A stretch of DNA of 64,000 nt, taken from Phlyctochytrium arcticum (Eukaryota > Chytridiomycota > Chytridiomycetes > Chytridiales > Chytridiaceae). This document shows positions 12,144 to 21,004 of the stretch, in pieces (the first letter of the stretch is position 1; every line of letters begins with the position of its first letter). The stretch is taken from assembly GCA_025602905.1 (NCBI GenBank), contig JAHLKI010000023.1, forward strand, positions 124,001-188,000, given 5' to 3'. The notes beneath the pieces are model-generated. The model saw only the letters and a list, made by a program, of their open reading frames with translations. It did not search any database and was not told the origin of the DNA. The position numbers and the translations under genes are program-made.

Positions 12144-13130
12144 CTATTGCGAGCGGTAGGTCAATGCGGGGTAGGACTGAATAGCATTACAGTAGCTTGA
12201 GGAGCTCCATCCTGTGTTGAATGTAGATGCTGCCGTTGTAGACCAGTTGCGGCCCACAGAAGCACTCATAATATGGGTAAATTCACCCAAAGACATATCT
12301 CCCGGGGGTCTGTACACATTGGCTGCGGTGTCCAGATTGAGAGTAGAGTACTTGCCATAATACTGCCAGAACTTGGTCATGAACTTGATATTCTGACCTG
12401 TCTCAAGCCACAAGCTGTACAGAATTGCGAACCAGGAAACATTGGTCGAGCTGGCAGGGTTATTGTTGATAGTTCTCGGGGCCCAGTAAGCATAATATCT
12501 ATCCCGCGAGATGAAATCGTATATAGGAAAGCGACTCCAGCCATTGTCGGTAGACCATAGAGCCCAGGTAGATGGAGCGTGCATTCCTTGGGCGCCATTT
12601 GTAGTGACAACGGTCATTTCGTGACCAAGCCGGTCTTTTATGTCACTAATAGCTCCACCCGTAAAAGAAGTCGCTTCTATTTTGATCATGTTTCGATAGG
12701 CACCATCGTCCTGCGTGAAACGGGTCTCCGAGTACGATTTGTTCACGTAGCTTAGCCAAGCGAAAATGACGAGTGGTTTGGGTGCGCCAAAGTTTTCACA
12801 CGCCCGCCCGGAAGTTTTTCTCGAATTTCGTTGCACGGCGCAGCTGCCAAAGCTCTTCAAATGGTATGCCCACAATTGCCTTGCAAAGGGTTCAAACCAC
12901 CCAGCAAAGTTGGGAATCGCTCGCAGGGCACTATTGTAGTAGAAAGCAACATCGTGGTAACAGCGAGCACGGGTGATAGTCGTATCAGTATTATTGTATG
13001 CGTATGAAATGGTGGCAACATTAGGAGCATCAGGATGACAGGCCTCCGCTGCCTCGGCCGAATTCTTTGTGAGAAGGAAGAACAGGAGTACTGATGCAAG
13101 GGCTCCTTGAAAGCCCGGTGTATTGCGCAT
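12144..13130 (-). CDS. Secreted protein, three-copy family, paralog A (328 aa)
   Basis: Start chosen at ATG 13130 because it begins a clear signal peptide (MRNTPGFQGALASVLLFFLL, then TKNSAEA before AEACHPD). The open frame runs further upstream without any ATG. That stretch is best read as a 59-base leader intron (13191-13133, GTGAGT to CTGCAG) ending two bases before the ATG. The mature protein has four cysteines shared by all three paralogs (in EACHPD, ARCYHDV, SCAVQR and RACENF), NxT sites, and conserved blocks PKPLVIFAWLS, KIEATSFTGGA, GWSRFPIYDF and WLETGQNIKFMTKFWQYYG. It lacks seven residues (21 bases, in frame) after YDF that B and C retain. No known catalytic motif is visible; GHEM is not an HExxH site. 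Function unknown; secretion is inferred from the signal peptide. Confidence 0.8.
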   Translation of the reverse strand: MRNTPGFQGALASVLLFFLLTKNSAEAAEACHPDAPNVATISYAYNNTDTTITRARCYHDVAFYYNSALRAIPNFAGWFEPFARQLWAYHLKSFGSCAVQRNSRKTSGRACENFGAPKPLVIFAWLSYVNKSYSETRFTQDDGAYRNMIKIEATSFTGGAISDIKDRLGHEMTVVTTNGAQGMHAPSTWALWSTDNGWSRFPIYDFISRDRYYAYWAPRTINNNPASSTNVSWFAILYSLWLETGQNIKFMTKFWQYYGKYSTLNLDTAANVYRPPGDMSLGEFTHIMSASVGRNWSTTAASTFNTGWSSSSYCNAIQSYPALTYRSQ

Positions 13131-13278
13131 GACTGCAGCTTTGACGGAGCCAACAATGTTGAACGACGTTCCAAAGTTGAACAACACTCACTTTTAAGGT
13201 CATCATTGCCCTTGTCGACACTACTGTATGGAGAGGCGCATCCCTTACCATGCTCAAGGCAACCCCAATGTAGGGGCG

Positions 13279-13298
13279 AATAACATTGTGACCTTGAA
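13279..13298 (-). promoter_or_regulatory. Conserved upstream element of secreted paralog A
   Basis: AATAACATTGTGACCTTGAA in + strand orientation, about 150 bases upstream of the paralog A start. The same 20 bases occur upstream of paralogs B and C, always in the same orientation relative to the gene. Confidence 0.6.
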
Positions 13299-13625
13299 TA
13301 GTTCTGGAGCTATTCCATTCCTATTCATGAAACACATCTCCATACCGGTGCGATCCCTTTCGCGAAGGCCATTTTCGTCGTTCTGAAAAAGGGTAAGGTA
13401 GCCTGCCGCACATAACCTTGGATGGTTCCACTGTATACAGGGATGAGTATAATACTAGTACGCGATATGAAAACTAAAACACATCATTTCAATGTAAATC
13501 CACCACGGCAACTCGGTAAACTGAAAGCATCTTGCATGCTTTGAACCATGCTATAGGTAAATGAACGCTTAATATAAGTGTATAGAATGTTGCTTTTCAT
13601 ATCCCCACTCAACTTCACTCAACTT

Positions 13626-14150
13626 TTAATAAAAAAATTCAAAGGATACTTGAGACAATACTAACTCATTACGGGGCCAACCTTCCAAAAGCATGAATCC
13701 TTCCAACAGTAGATCGGAATTGCACCCGGGCTTATTCGACGCTATACAACCCATCAATTGATTTTCAGTATTGTAGTACCAGCCAGAGCTGTCAATATAC
13801 ATCTTCCCATGGGGGCACACAAGTGGGTGAATCTCATGATGATTGTTCTTTGCGTTGGTACCTGCGCACTAGGAAAAGAGCTACAGCAGAAAGAAGTTGT
13901 CAAATTATTTCACCATGGCTGGCATTGAGTAATTTGCAAAATGTTTTCTCTTTCATCTGGCACAAATCGGCGGATCATCGGCGGAAGGGGTCCAAAGAGA
14001 ATCTGTCGCGCTACTCTCTGGTTTGCTATACAAGAACGAAGAGCATCCATCAACCCCGTGAAGAGCAACATACTTCTTTACTCGAGTGTATCCTTAGGAT
14101 CCCGGTCCCCATATCTCCTCCACTAGTCCACCCCATCCTTCACCAATAAC
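13626..14150 (-). pseudogene. Fragment of an unknown small gene, copy 1
   Basis: The minus strand encodes a tail with NAKNNHHEIHPLVCPHGKMY and then IDSSGWYYN, ending at 13626. Further upstream is a segment resembling RRFVPDERENILQ. The same two blocks, in the same order, occur at 17950-18240 (NAKNSHIEIHALVLDGK, IDSSGWYC and HRFVSDERENM). In copy 1 an in-frame stop falls between the blocks, so it is probably broken. I do not recognise the family. This copy also preserves the uninterrupted sequence into which the MULE element was inserted in copy 2. Confidence 0.45.
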
Positions 14151-15009
14151 TTTTCACAAGGGAGCGCTAGAAATTGAATGGCTGCATGAGCAATTTGCAC
14201 CAACTCCAACATGACCCGTCCAGATCAGCTATCCTCAAGACGTTGTAAATAACAAATGCTTTTCGATGGGTTGCTTTGGTCAGCGATGGGCCATTGCTCA
14301 GATTTGTCTTGAATCTATCATAGCATGCTCAAAGAATCATTTCCAAAAAGACATTCGCATTTGACGCCTTCATAAGCCGTCCAAACAGGAGTGGGGCAGG
14401 CGGGCAGTTGACAATTCACGCATAGACGGCAATTGACAGTTCTCATATAGACCGGTGATGGGTCTTGATTTCCAAAACTGTCCTCTAGACAGCCGTTCTA
14501 ATACAAGGAGCCTTTCAATGTGAAATCAGCACGGGTCACTGTATGACTGTGCAACTGCGCAATTTGTCCAGTGGTAGCACTCGATTTGTGGGAATTCCAT
14601 GGCTGGGGGGATAAGCAACTACGGCGGGTGTGACTGTCTTTGCGTTCAGGTCCCAGGTTGTTCTGTCTTGACCAGAAGCAAAGGCCTCTAGCAAAATCTG
14701 TCAGCTCATTGTCCACTGTAGTACTGCTCATAAGCTACCGTAGCCTGCTTTGATTTTTTTTGGATTCCACCAACATTATCGTTGTATGCGGGATTTTCCA
14801 GTTTTTGTTTCATGATACTTTGTAACACAACTAAACGGAACACTGCAATCTCCAACAAACTCCAATCTAAAACTGAAAATTTTGAAGGCTCTGGGTATAT
14901 TCAACTGCCAGAAGTAAATTTATGGCAAGGGCAATCACTTTTTTGTTATAAAAGGGAAAACAAGTTGTAAGCATTTCGAGATCACATATTTGTATTAACG
15001 GTAATCCGT
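14151..15009. other. Inter-unit region of the segmental duplication
   Basis: From about 14480 to 14640 this repeats the SnoaL-gene promoter (CTGTGCAACTGCGC near 11850 and 14550), but the SnoaL coding exons are missing. From about 14850 it repeats the 3' flank of paralog A. The short open frames show no homology. No intact gene seen. Confidence 0.5.
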
Positions 15010-16014
15010 TCATTGGCGGTAGGTTAAATTGGGGTATAACTGAGTAGCATTCCTGTAGCTTTGGGCGTTCCATCCCGTGTTAAATGTAGATGCTGCCAAT
15101 GTAGTCAAGTTGCGGCCAACAGCAGCACTCATGAAATGCGTAAATTCACCCACAGACATTTCTATTGTGGTCTTGTACGCATTGATTGTGACGGCCAAGG
15201 TGAGATTGGTGTATGTGCCGTAATACTGCCAGAACTTGGTCATGAAGTTGATGTTCTGACCTGTCTCAAGCCACAAGCTGTAAAAGAACGGAAACCACAT
15301 AACATTGTTGGAACCGTCAGGGGCATCGTTAACAGTCCTCGTGACCCAGTCGGAGTAGTATCTACTCCGCGACACGAGATCGCCAGTTTGGTGATAGAAA
15401 TCGTATAAGGGAAAGCGACTCCAGCCATCGTCGGAGGACCATAAACTCCAAGTGGACATAACAAGAGTTCCTTGGGCGCCATTTGTGGCAATAACGGTCA
15501 TTTCGTGACCGAGCATGTCTTTGATGTCACCAATGGCGGCACCCGTAAAAGAAGTCGCCTCAATTTTGATTGCATGTCGATAGGCACCGTCTCTTGTCAG
15601 GAAACGGGACACGGAGTAAGATTTTTTCACGTTGCTTAGCCAGGCGAAAATGACGAGTGGTTTCGGTGCTCCATAGTTTTCACACGCCCGCCCCGAGTAA
15701 AAACTCGAATTCCGTTGCACGGCACAGTCGCCAAAGTTCTTCAAATTGTATGCCCACAATTGTCTTACGAAAGGTTCAAACCACGCAGCAAAATTGGGAG
15801 TCGCTTTCAGGGCACTATTGTAATAGAAAGCAACATCGTGGTAGCAGCGGGCACGGGTGATATTGGTAGCAGTATTATTGTATGCGTATGAAACTGTGGC
15901 AACATTAGGAGCATCAGGATGGCAGGCCTCCGCTGCCTCAGCCAAATTCTTGGTGAAAATAAAGAACAGGAGAGTTGTTGCAAGGACCCCTTGGAGTCCC
16001 GGTGTCATGCGCAT
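15010..16014 (-). CDS. Secreted protein, three-copy family, paralog B (334 aa)
   Basis: Start at ATG 16014, giving the signal peptide MRMTPGLQGVLATTLLFFIF followed by TKNLAEA and then AEACHPD. A 59-base leader intron (16075-16017, GTAAGA to CTTCAG) ends two bases before the ATG, as in paralog A. The body keeps all four shared cysteines and the blocks PKPLVIFAWLS, KIEATSFTGAA, GWSRFPLYDFYHQTGD and LWLETGQNINFMTKFWQYYG. N-glycosylation sequons (YNNTA, NIT, NLT) fit a secreted or cell-wall protein. The frame is intact and intronless after the start. A TATAAG sequence lies about 60 bases upstream of the start, overlapping the leader-intron donor. Function unknown. Confidence 0.82.
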   Translation of the reverse strand: MRMTPGLQGVLATTLLFFIFTKNLAEAAEACHPDAPNVATVSYAYNNTATNITRARCYHDVAFYYNSALKATPNFAAWFEPFVRQLWAYNLKNFGDCAVQRNSSFYSGRACENYGAPKPLVIFAWLSNVKKSYSVSRFLTRDGAYRHAIKIEATSFTGAAIGDIKDMLGHEMTVIATNGAQGTLVMSTWSLWSSDDGWSRFPLYDFYHQTGDLVSRSRYYSDWVTRTVNDAPDGSNNVMWFPFFYSLWLETGQNINFMTKFWQYYGTYTNLTLAVTINAYKTTIEMSVGEFTHFMSAAVGRNLTTLAASTFNTGWNAQSYRNATQLYPNLTYRQ

Positions 16015-16140
16015 GACTGAAGCTTTGGCGGTGTCGACAATGTTGAACGACGTTCCAGAGTTCAACAAGTCTTACTTATAAAGTCTTTACTGCCACTGCC
16101 GACACTATGATGAGGCTACCCAAATGTAGGTTTTGGGGTG

Positions 16141-16160
16141 AATAACATTGTGACCTTGAA
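16141..16160 (-). promoter_or_regulatory. Conserved upstream element of secreted paralog B
   Basis: AATAACATTGTGACCTTGAA in + strand orientation, identical over 20 bases to the elements near paralogs A and C. It lies about 127 bases upstream of the start of paralog B. Confidence 0.6.
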
Positions 16161-16594
16161 TGGCTCTGGAACTATTCCATTGCTATGCTTATTTATGAGA
16201 TACATCGAGCATGAAGGTGCGATCCCTTTCGCGAAGGATAGAGAAACGACCTTGTTCGTAGTTCTAAAAACCGGTACGATGGTTTGCTACGTATAATTTT
16301 AGTGCGCGATGTTAAAAACAACACATCAATGCATGCTTTGATCCATACTATAGGTAAATGAAATAAGAGGAAACGACCTTTTTCGTCGGTATGAAAAGGG
16401 TACGACGTGGAAAATAACATGGGACTCCACCACGGAAATTCGGTAGCTGACAGCATTTTGCATGCTTTGAACCATACTATAGGTACCTGAAAGGTAAATA
16501 TAAGTACGTAAGTGTGGAATGTTCCTTTTCATATCTCCACTCAATTTTTAATAACAAAAATAATTAAAACAATACTCGAGACAATACTAACTCA

Positions 16595-17700
16595 CTAATT
16601 TGCTAGCTTACCACCCTTACCCAGACCCTTGGCACTTGATACCACGCACGCCGATTTTGCTACGGCGCACGTAATGTAACCCTTTTGGGACAAATTGTGC
16701 GCAACCACATCTGAGGCATTGACTGAGGAGTTGACCATATATAAGGATGTAAGTACGTCGTTCATATCCTTTAAAGCCATATAGTCCATGTTGCTTTCTT
16801 CCAGGTCATCGATGAGGGCTTCCATGACGCCCTTGCCATCCAATTGCTCTACCCGGAGATCTGCTCGAGCATTGTAAACATCCTTAACAGTAACTTTCGT
16901 GTTGGGAAAAGTACGCTTCAGGTTGCGCAAAGCCTTCTTTCCACGAATCCCCGATTTGAGTAAGTTGTTTAGAGCCGTGGTCTCTGCCTCGGGTCGGCCT
17001 TTGCGGACAGAGCCAATGGTTCGCACATCGTCTTCCGGAAGATGGTTATGGTTGGAACAGCTCACCTGAATGAACCAGGAGTCGGTCTCCTCATCATATC
17101 TGGTGCTGCACTTGAAAGGACAGTCATTGCGAAAGCTTCGTTTGTCTCTAATCCTTGATTTTTCATCCAGCTTCGAAGGAGTGTAACGACCACGGCAGCA
17201 AATATAATCCTATATTGTTGCGACTCTGTTGATAGTTTTCGATTTGTTATCCCTGGCCTTGGCGATGCCAAAGGAGTAGACTTCGTTTACAGCCTTGGTG
17301 AGATGCTCCAAAGCTGCTACCTGGGTCGGAAAACGCTGCTCTTCAAAATACTCAGGGGTCAAGCCGTAGTTGTCACAAATGATGGTAGGTTCTGGCCATC
17401 TGTGTAATCGTGGCTGTATGCGGTCGATGAAACTAACATCAGCAATACTAACCTAATTCCTGAGTTCTTTCTGTTTCGACTACGGCTTCATCATCCATAC
17501 CGGTCTGAGAATCTATCATGAAGGGTTAAAATTTACTTAAATGCACAGCATTACAAGTTCTTTTTCCTACCTTCCATGTCCAAGTCGTTGTTGGCTACTC
17601 CAGTGGAGATCACCTGCTCTGACGCTGATCCAGAAGAGTCTGTCGTGATTGAGCTCAGATTTAGATCATTGCGATACAACGTGGTCAAAGGACAGGACAT
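16595..17700 (-). pseudogene. Truncated FAR1-domain MULE transposase
   Basis: Start at ATG 17700 (MSCPLTTLYRNDL) with an acidic, Ser-rich N-terminal region and at least one intron (donor GTAGGA near 17570). Then comes a FAR1/WRKY-GCM-type zinc-finger segment: YICCRGRYTPSKL, RSFRNDCPFKCSTRY, DSWFIQVSCSNHNHLP. Its C-C-H-N-H metal ligands are visible. A helical linker follows (LLKSGIRGKKALRNLKR, then VMEALIDDLEE). The frame ends in the left inverted repeat after LTSLYMVN, where the DDE domain of a full transposase would start. An in-frame TAG at 17210-17212 interrupts the conserved domain just before DYICC. It could instead be a splice acceptor, but the upstream residues (FGIAKARDNKSKTINRVATI) also fit the family, so I read it as nonsense. 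Confidence 0.7.
16622..16733 (+). repeat. Left terminal inverted repeat of the MULE element
   Basis: Begins CAGACCCTTGGCACTTGAT and ends GACTGAGGAGTTG. The reverse complement of 17832-17942 matches it over its whole length, with one inserted T and a few substitutions. The FAR1 frame of the element ends through this repeat. Confidence 0.85.
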
Positions 17701-17831
17701 GCAGACCTCGTAGACGTGCTAGGTCATTTCTATTGAACATTTCAAGTGTTGGGGTGAGCTGCGGTGCTGAAGTAGTCAAGATTGCCGGGCACAGGCGGAC
17801 AAAACAAACAAGCGCGAGCGAGCGGAGTCTC

Positions 17832-17942
17832 CAACTCCTCAGTCAATGCCTCAGATATGGCTGCGCACAATTTGTCCCAAAAGGGTTACATTACGTGCGC
17901 CGTAGCAAAATCGGCGTGCGTTGTATCAAGTGCCAGGGTCTG
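17832..17942 (-). repeat. Right terminal inverted repeat of the MULE element
   Basis: Reverse complement of the left repeat at 16622-16733. The end that pairs with the left terminus reads GGGTCTG at 17936-17942. Confidence 0.85.
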
Positions 17943-17949
17943 ACCAGGC

Positions 17950-18240
17950 TTACCAACCTTCAAAAAACATGAATCTCATTATTGCAATACCAGCCAGAGC
18001 TGTCAATACCGCATACATATTTTCCATCGAGCACGAGTGCGTGAATCTCGATATGACTGTTCTTTGCGTTGATACCAGGCTCTGGGAAAATACCTACAGC
18101 ATAAAGAGGCTGTCATATCATCTCACCATGGCTAGCATCGAGTAATTTGAAAGAGCTCTTTCCATGTTTTCTCTTTCATCTGACACAAACCGGTGGATCA
18201 TATTGGGGATAGGGTCTGAGAAATTGTCTGCAAAGTCAGT
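17950..18240 (-). pseudogene. Fragment of an unknown small gene, copy 2
   Basis: On the minus strand, RRFV-type residues (IHRFVSDERENMERALSNYS) are followed, after a possible GTGAGA-to-CTGTAG intron, by NAKNSHIEIHALVLDGK and IDSSGWYC. It matches copy 1 at 13626-14150 but ends early at a stop after NNEIHVF. It is the part of duplication unit 2 left on the far side of the MULE element. Family unknown. Confidence 0.45.
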
Positions 18241-18287
18241 AGCTACACCAGTCAGACTACCAATCAGGCTTATCGAAATATTCAAGA

Positions 18288-18395
18288 TCAGCTAGCACTT
18301 CTTGTTGGCGATCTTGAAATTGATGGTCGGAAGCCGTAGAGATTTGCAGGCACGAATCCGCCGCCGTTTTGGCTGGGGTTGGTAGTAGCGGTCAT
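18288..18395 (-). pseudogene. Truncated copy of the SnoaL-like gene first exon
   Basis: ATG at 18395 opens MTATTNPSQNGGGFVPANL, which matches the start of the SnoaL-like protein (ATAPTTNPSQSGGESVSASS). Its upstream bases also resemble the SnoaL promoter (repeated GGCTAATGG/TAATGGAGGTGA sequences near 18450-18490). The similarity stops within 20 or so codons, and an unrelated tail ends at 18288. This looks like the start of a third, broken unit of the tandem duplication. Confidence 0.6.
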
Positions 18396-18658
18396 AGAAA
18401 CACGTATAAGAAGAGCGATATTGGGAAGTGTCTGAGTTGAGTGTCTCCAGGCTAATGGATGAGTGTCTTTTTGTAATGGAGGTGATGGGATCGGCGTCGT
18501 TTTTAGCATTGAAAGCAGCTTCAACATGCTTTGTAAGCGACTAAGCCGTGCATTCATGAACGATGGAACTCGGCCAAAAAAGTTTCAAACAATCACCAGA
18601 AGAAATTGAATCGACAGCAACACTGGAAAGAATAACTGGAAATAACTGGCAGCTATAG

Positions 18659-21004
18659 ATGGATCGGAAACGGCGGGCAGTCATTGAGCTTGTGGCCCGA
18701 CAGCGACAGGGCTGTTTACCCCGTCCCCTTCGCGAGTTTCCCATTCTCGCGGCGCGCGATTGGCTGGTCAAGGACGACCGCACGGATCTCGGACAAGGGG
18801 ACCTGGTTCTCCAGAGCGAAGATGGCGAGAGGTTCTTGGTGCTCACGGTTGCGGCTCTCAATCCGGCTTCAGGCTCCACGGCACGCGCTAGCCGCACCAA
18901 GGCCCGTAAAAAGGTCAAGGAGCGGCTGGAAAGGTACATGGCCGGGTGGGCAGAGCGGGTGCCGGGGAAGATTGTCATGGGCATGACACTCTTGGTAGAC
19001 TGGAAAACCCCGGTGCAGTGGATCTGGGGCCCACAAGTTTTATACGAGCATGGCTTTCACGGCTATCACCAAATGCCGGGATTGTTGGAGAGGGGGGGCC
19101 GATACGCAGGCTCCCCGTCTCCAATGCGGCAAATCGAAGGAGGGCCGCTGATGCTGCCGGATGATCCCATGGGTCCTCTTTTGCATGAGGATCTCTTTGA
19201 AGATGAGGCGGGGATGGCCATAGTTCCCATGTCGGCAGCTTCAGGGCGGCGACCCGTGCTACCAAGCAGAGGGCGTGAAGGCTATGATGTTTATCATGAC
19301 AGCCTTCACCCTCAAATGCCAATGCCGATGCCGCCAATGGACGGTTCACGATCTCGATATCCAGTTCCAACCTGGCAGCAGCAGCGCGACGTATACGATG
19401 AATATCTCCCAGGTATGGAAGGCATGTACAATGCCATGCCAATGGGAGGGCCGATGCAGCCACCAGGATTTGTTCCGGATCATATCTATGATCCTGCCGC
19501 ATATCGTGAAGATCGTCCCCCGCCCCACATGCTCATGAATGGTTCGGGACACTATCCATTACCACTCATGGAGCGTGACACCTACTACGGTGGTAAGCCG
19601 CATAATAACCGTATGGACTTTCCGCCGGAACAACACTTGTATGAGGGTTATTATGGAAACTACGGCATCCCCGGAACCGAGATATCTCCAAGCCGTGTTG
19701 ATCCGTATGATGATCGCCATGACCACCCTCGATCAAAGATGACTGTAACAGTGGCAGAAGGACCGCGACGCCACGACTCATCACCGCGGGAACGAGAACG
19801 CTATGATGATTATTATGGCGGCTCAAGGTCAAGACAATCACCACCCAATAAGCCAATTGCCAAAGTGAGACCAAGCTCTGGACCCATTGCATCTCGCGAC
19901 CATTACGATGACTATCGAGACGGCGGTCGCTCTAAGTCTACCAATCCTCCGACGAGGTTGCGAGACCACTCTCCGCTTTCAGCCAAACGTCGTGATTATT
20001 ACGCTGAGGACTATGATAGTAAGAAGCGACCAAGGACTGCAGATACGGGAGATCGATATAGGGAAAGGGAAAGGGATCGGGATAGGGATCGGGGTAAGGA
20101 TAGACACGGAGCCGGTCAGAGTGGTTTGCAGAACAGGGATAGGGATCGGGATTATACCCGTGACAGAGACCGAGTTGGTGATCGCGATTCTTATTATAAC
20201 CGCCATGATCGAGGCCATTCAAGATCTTCGGCAGAAATCAAAAACTCTCACCGGAATCAGCGCTCCCCTTCGCGAGATTACAGAGAAGGCCCCAGCAGCA
20301 CAAAACCTGTCAAGTCATCCCGGTCTAGACAAAATTCCTACACCCGGGAGCGCGATTATGGCCGCCAAGGCCACCGAATGCAATCTCCTCCGCGAGCTCG
20401 TCGAGAAGAGCCGTCGGTGGCAGCAGCCCGCGAGCAGCGCCACAATGACTTTTATATTGATCCTCGCCCTGACTCAACAACTCGACACGATCAGCGTCCA
20501 TCGTCCTCGACGACACGAGAGCGTGCCGCTAGCAGATACGATAATGTCAGTGAAAGCGCTCGGGATCGAGCCATGAGAGTGTTGGAAGACGCTCATCTGA
20601 TGTTTACGGCCGGGAATACCCAACACAGTCAACCATCCAAATCATCCCAATCATCTTCATCGTCCAGCAATGGTCTTGAAGAGCATCGCCAAACCGCAAC
20701 CCGCCGCTCGCCCCCCATCCATCCCGATCGCTTGAAACGGTCTCAAGAAGATGAGCCACCCATGCAAGTCATTCCCAATCCCCAAATCACTCTTGTGGGC
20801 GTCAACCAACCCGGCACTATATCTCAAACCAACACGCCAGCAGAAACCCCATCTACCCCTGTATCCCAACCCATGGAGAGTAAAAGTGGCAGCGGAAGCG
20901 AGAGCGATGATGATGATGATGACTCGACTGCCGTCAAAGAGGAACCGATGGACGAGTCATTACTCCCCATCAAAATGGAACCCTTGTATTTGATCTCGCA
21001 ATAG
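18659..21004 (+). CDS. RS/RD-rich low-complexity protein (781 aa)
   Basis: This is a single open frame from ATG 18659 (MDRKRRAVIELVARQRQ). The first 130 residues look folded (FPILAARDWLVKDDRTDLGQ, then GKIVMGMTLLVDWKTPVQ). The rest is disordered: a Met/Pro/Tyr-rich region, then charged Arg/Asp/Ser tracts (RERERDRDRDRGKDRH, RDRDRDYTRDRDRVGDRD), and an acidic Asp run with a possible SUMO-type VKEEP site near the end. Alternating Arg-Asp and Arg-Ser tracts are typical of nuclear proteins in pre-mRNA processing or transcription, which is my inference. The N-terminal domain is not one I recognise. The frame is intact. Confidence 0.75.
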   Translation: MDRKRRAVIELVARQRQGCLPRPLREFPILAARDWLVKDDRTDLGQGDLVLQSEDGERFLVLTVAALNPASGSTARASRTKARKKVKERLERYMAGWAERVPGKIVMGMTLLVDWKTPVQWIWGPQVLYEHGFHGYHQMPGLLERGGRYAGSPSPMRQIEGGPLMLPDDPMGPLLHEDLFEDEAGMAIVPMSAASGRRPVLPSRGREGYDVYHDSLHPQMPMPMPPMDGSRSRYPVPTWQQQRDVYDEYLPGMEGMYNAMPMGGPMQPPGFVPDHIYDPAAYREDRPPPHMLMNGSGHYPLPLMERDTYYGGKPHNNRMDFPPEQHLYEGYYGNYGIPGTEISPSRVDPYDDRHDHPRSKMTVTVAEGPRRHDSSPRERERYDDYYGGSRSRQSPPNKPIAKVRPSSGPIASRDHYDDYRDGGRSKSTNPPTRLRDHSPLSAKRRDYYAEDYDSKKRPRTADTGDRYRERERDRDRDRGKDRHGAGQSGLQNRDRDRDYTRDRDRVGDRDSYYNRHDRGHSRSSAEIKNSHRNQRSPSRDYREGPSSTKPVKSSRSRQNSYTRERDYGRQGHRMQSPPRARREEPSVAAAREQRHNDFYIDPRPDSTTRHDQRPSSSTTRERAASRYDNVSESARDRAMRVLEDAHLMFTAGNTQHSQPSKSSQSSSSSSNGLEEHRQTATRRSPPIHPDRLKRSQEDEPPMQVIPNPQITLVGVNQPGTISQTNTPAETPSTPVSQPMESKSGSGSESDDDDDDSTAVKEEPMDESLLPIKMEPLYLISQ

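Larger units (their letters stand above)
11780..14150. repeat. Tandem segmental duplication, unit 1
   Basis: Unit 1 consists of the SnoaL-gene upstream region, secreted paralog A with its 5' flank, and a small gene fragment. Sequence is shared with unit 2 (14480-16606 plus 17948-18240). Examples are the 3' flank (near 12030-12060 and 14880-14910, TTTTGAAGGCTCTGGGTATA), the gene body, the promoter block (GCGATCCCTTTCGCGAAGG near 13351 and 16219) and the far end (GAGACAATACTAACTCA near 13650 and 16580). By eye, coding identity is roughly 75-85 percent. Confidence 0.8.
14480..16606. repeat. Tandem segmental duplication, unit 2 (left part)
   Basis: This is the second copy of the unit at 11780-14150, in the same orientation. 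It holds secreted paralog B and its 5' flank. Homology continues on the far side of the MULE element at 17948-18240, so the element split this unit. Confidence 0.78.
16622..17942. mobile_element. Internally deleted Mutator-like (MULE) element with 112-bp terminal inverted repeats
   Basis: Bases 16622-16733 and 17832-17942 are inverted copies of each other, with only about five differences by eye. Between them lies a minus-strand frame with a FAR1-type DNA-binding domain, the N-terminal half of many MULE transposases. The frame runs into the left repeat just where the DDE catalytic domain should begin, so the catalytic part is missing. GCTTACCACC (16606-16615) and GCTTACCAACC (17948-17958) stand in direct orientation 5-6 bases outside the repeats and are candidate target-site duplications. 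The paralogous region at 13660-13700 reads straight through, like an empty site. Confidence 0.75.

Noticed and set aside
12480..12620. GHEM in the secreted family as a possible metalloprotease site
   Set aside because: The HExxH pattern needs a second histidine three residues on; it is absent in all three paralogs.
13128..13187. Longer N-termini for the secreted paralogs (in-frame extension upstream of the chosen ATG)
   Set aside because: No ATG is present in any copy; the extension is bracketed by splice signals in A and B and would bury the signal peptide.
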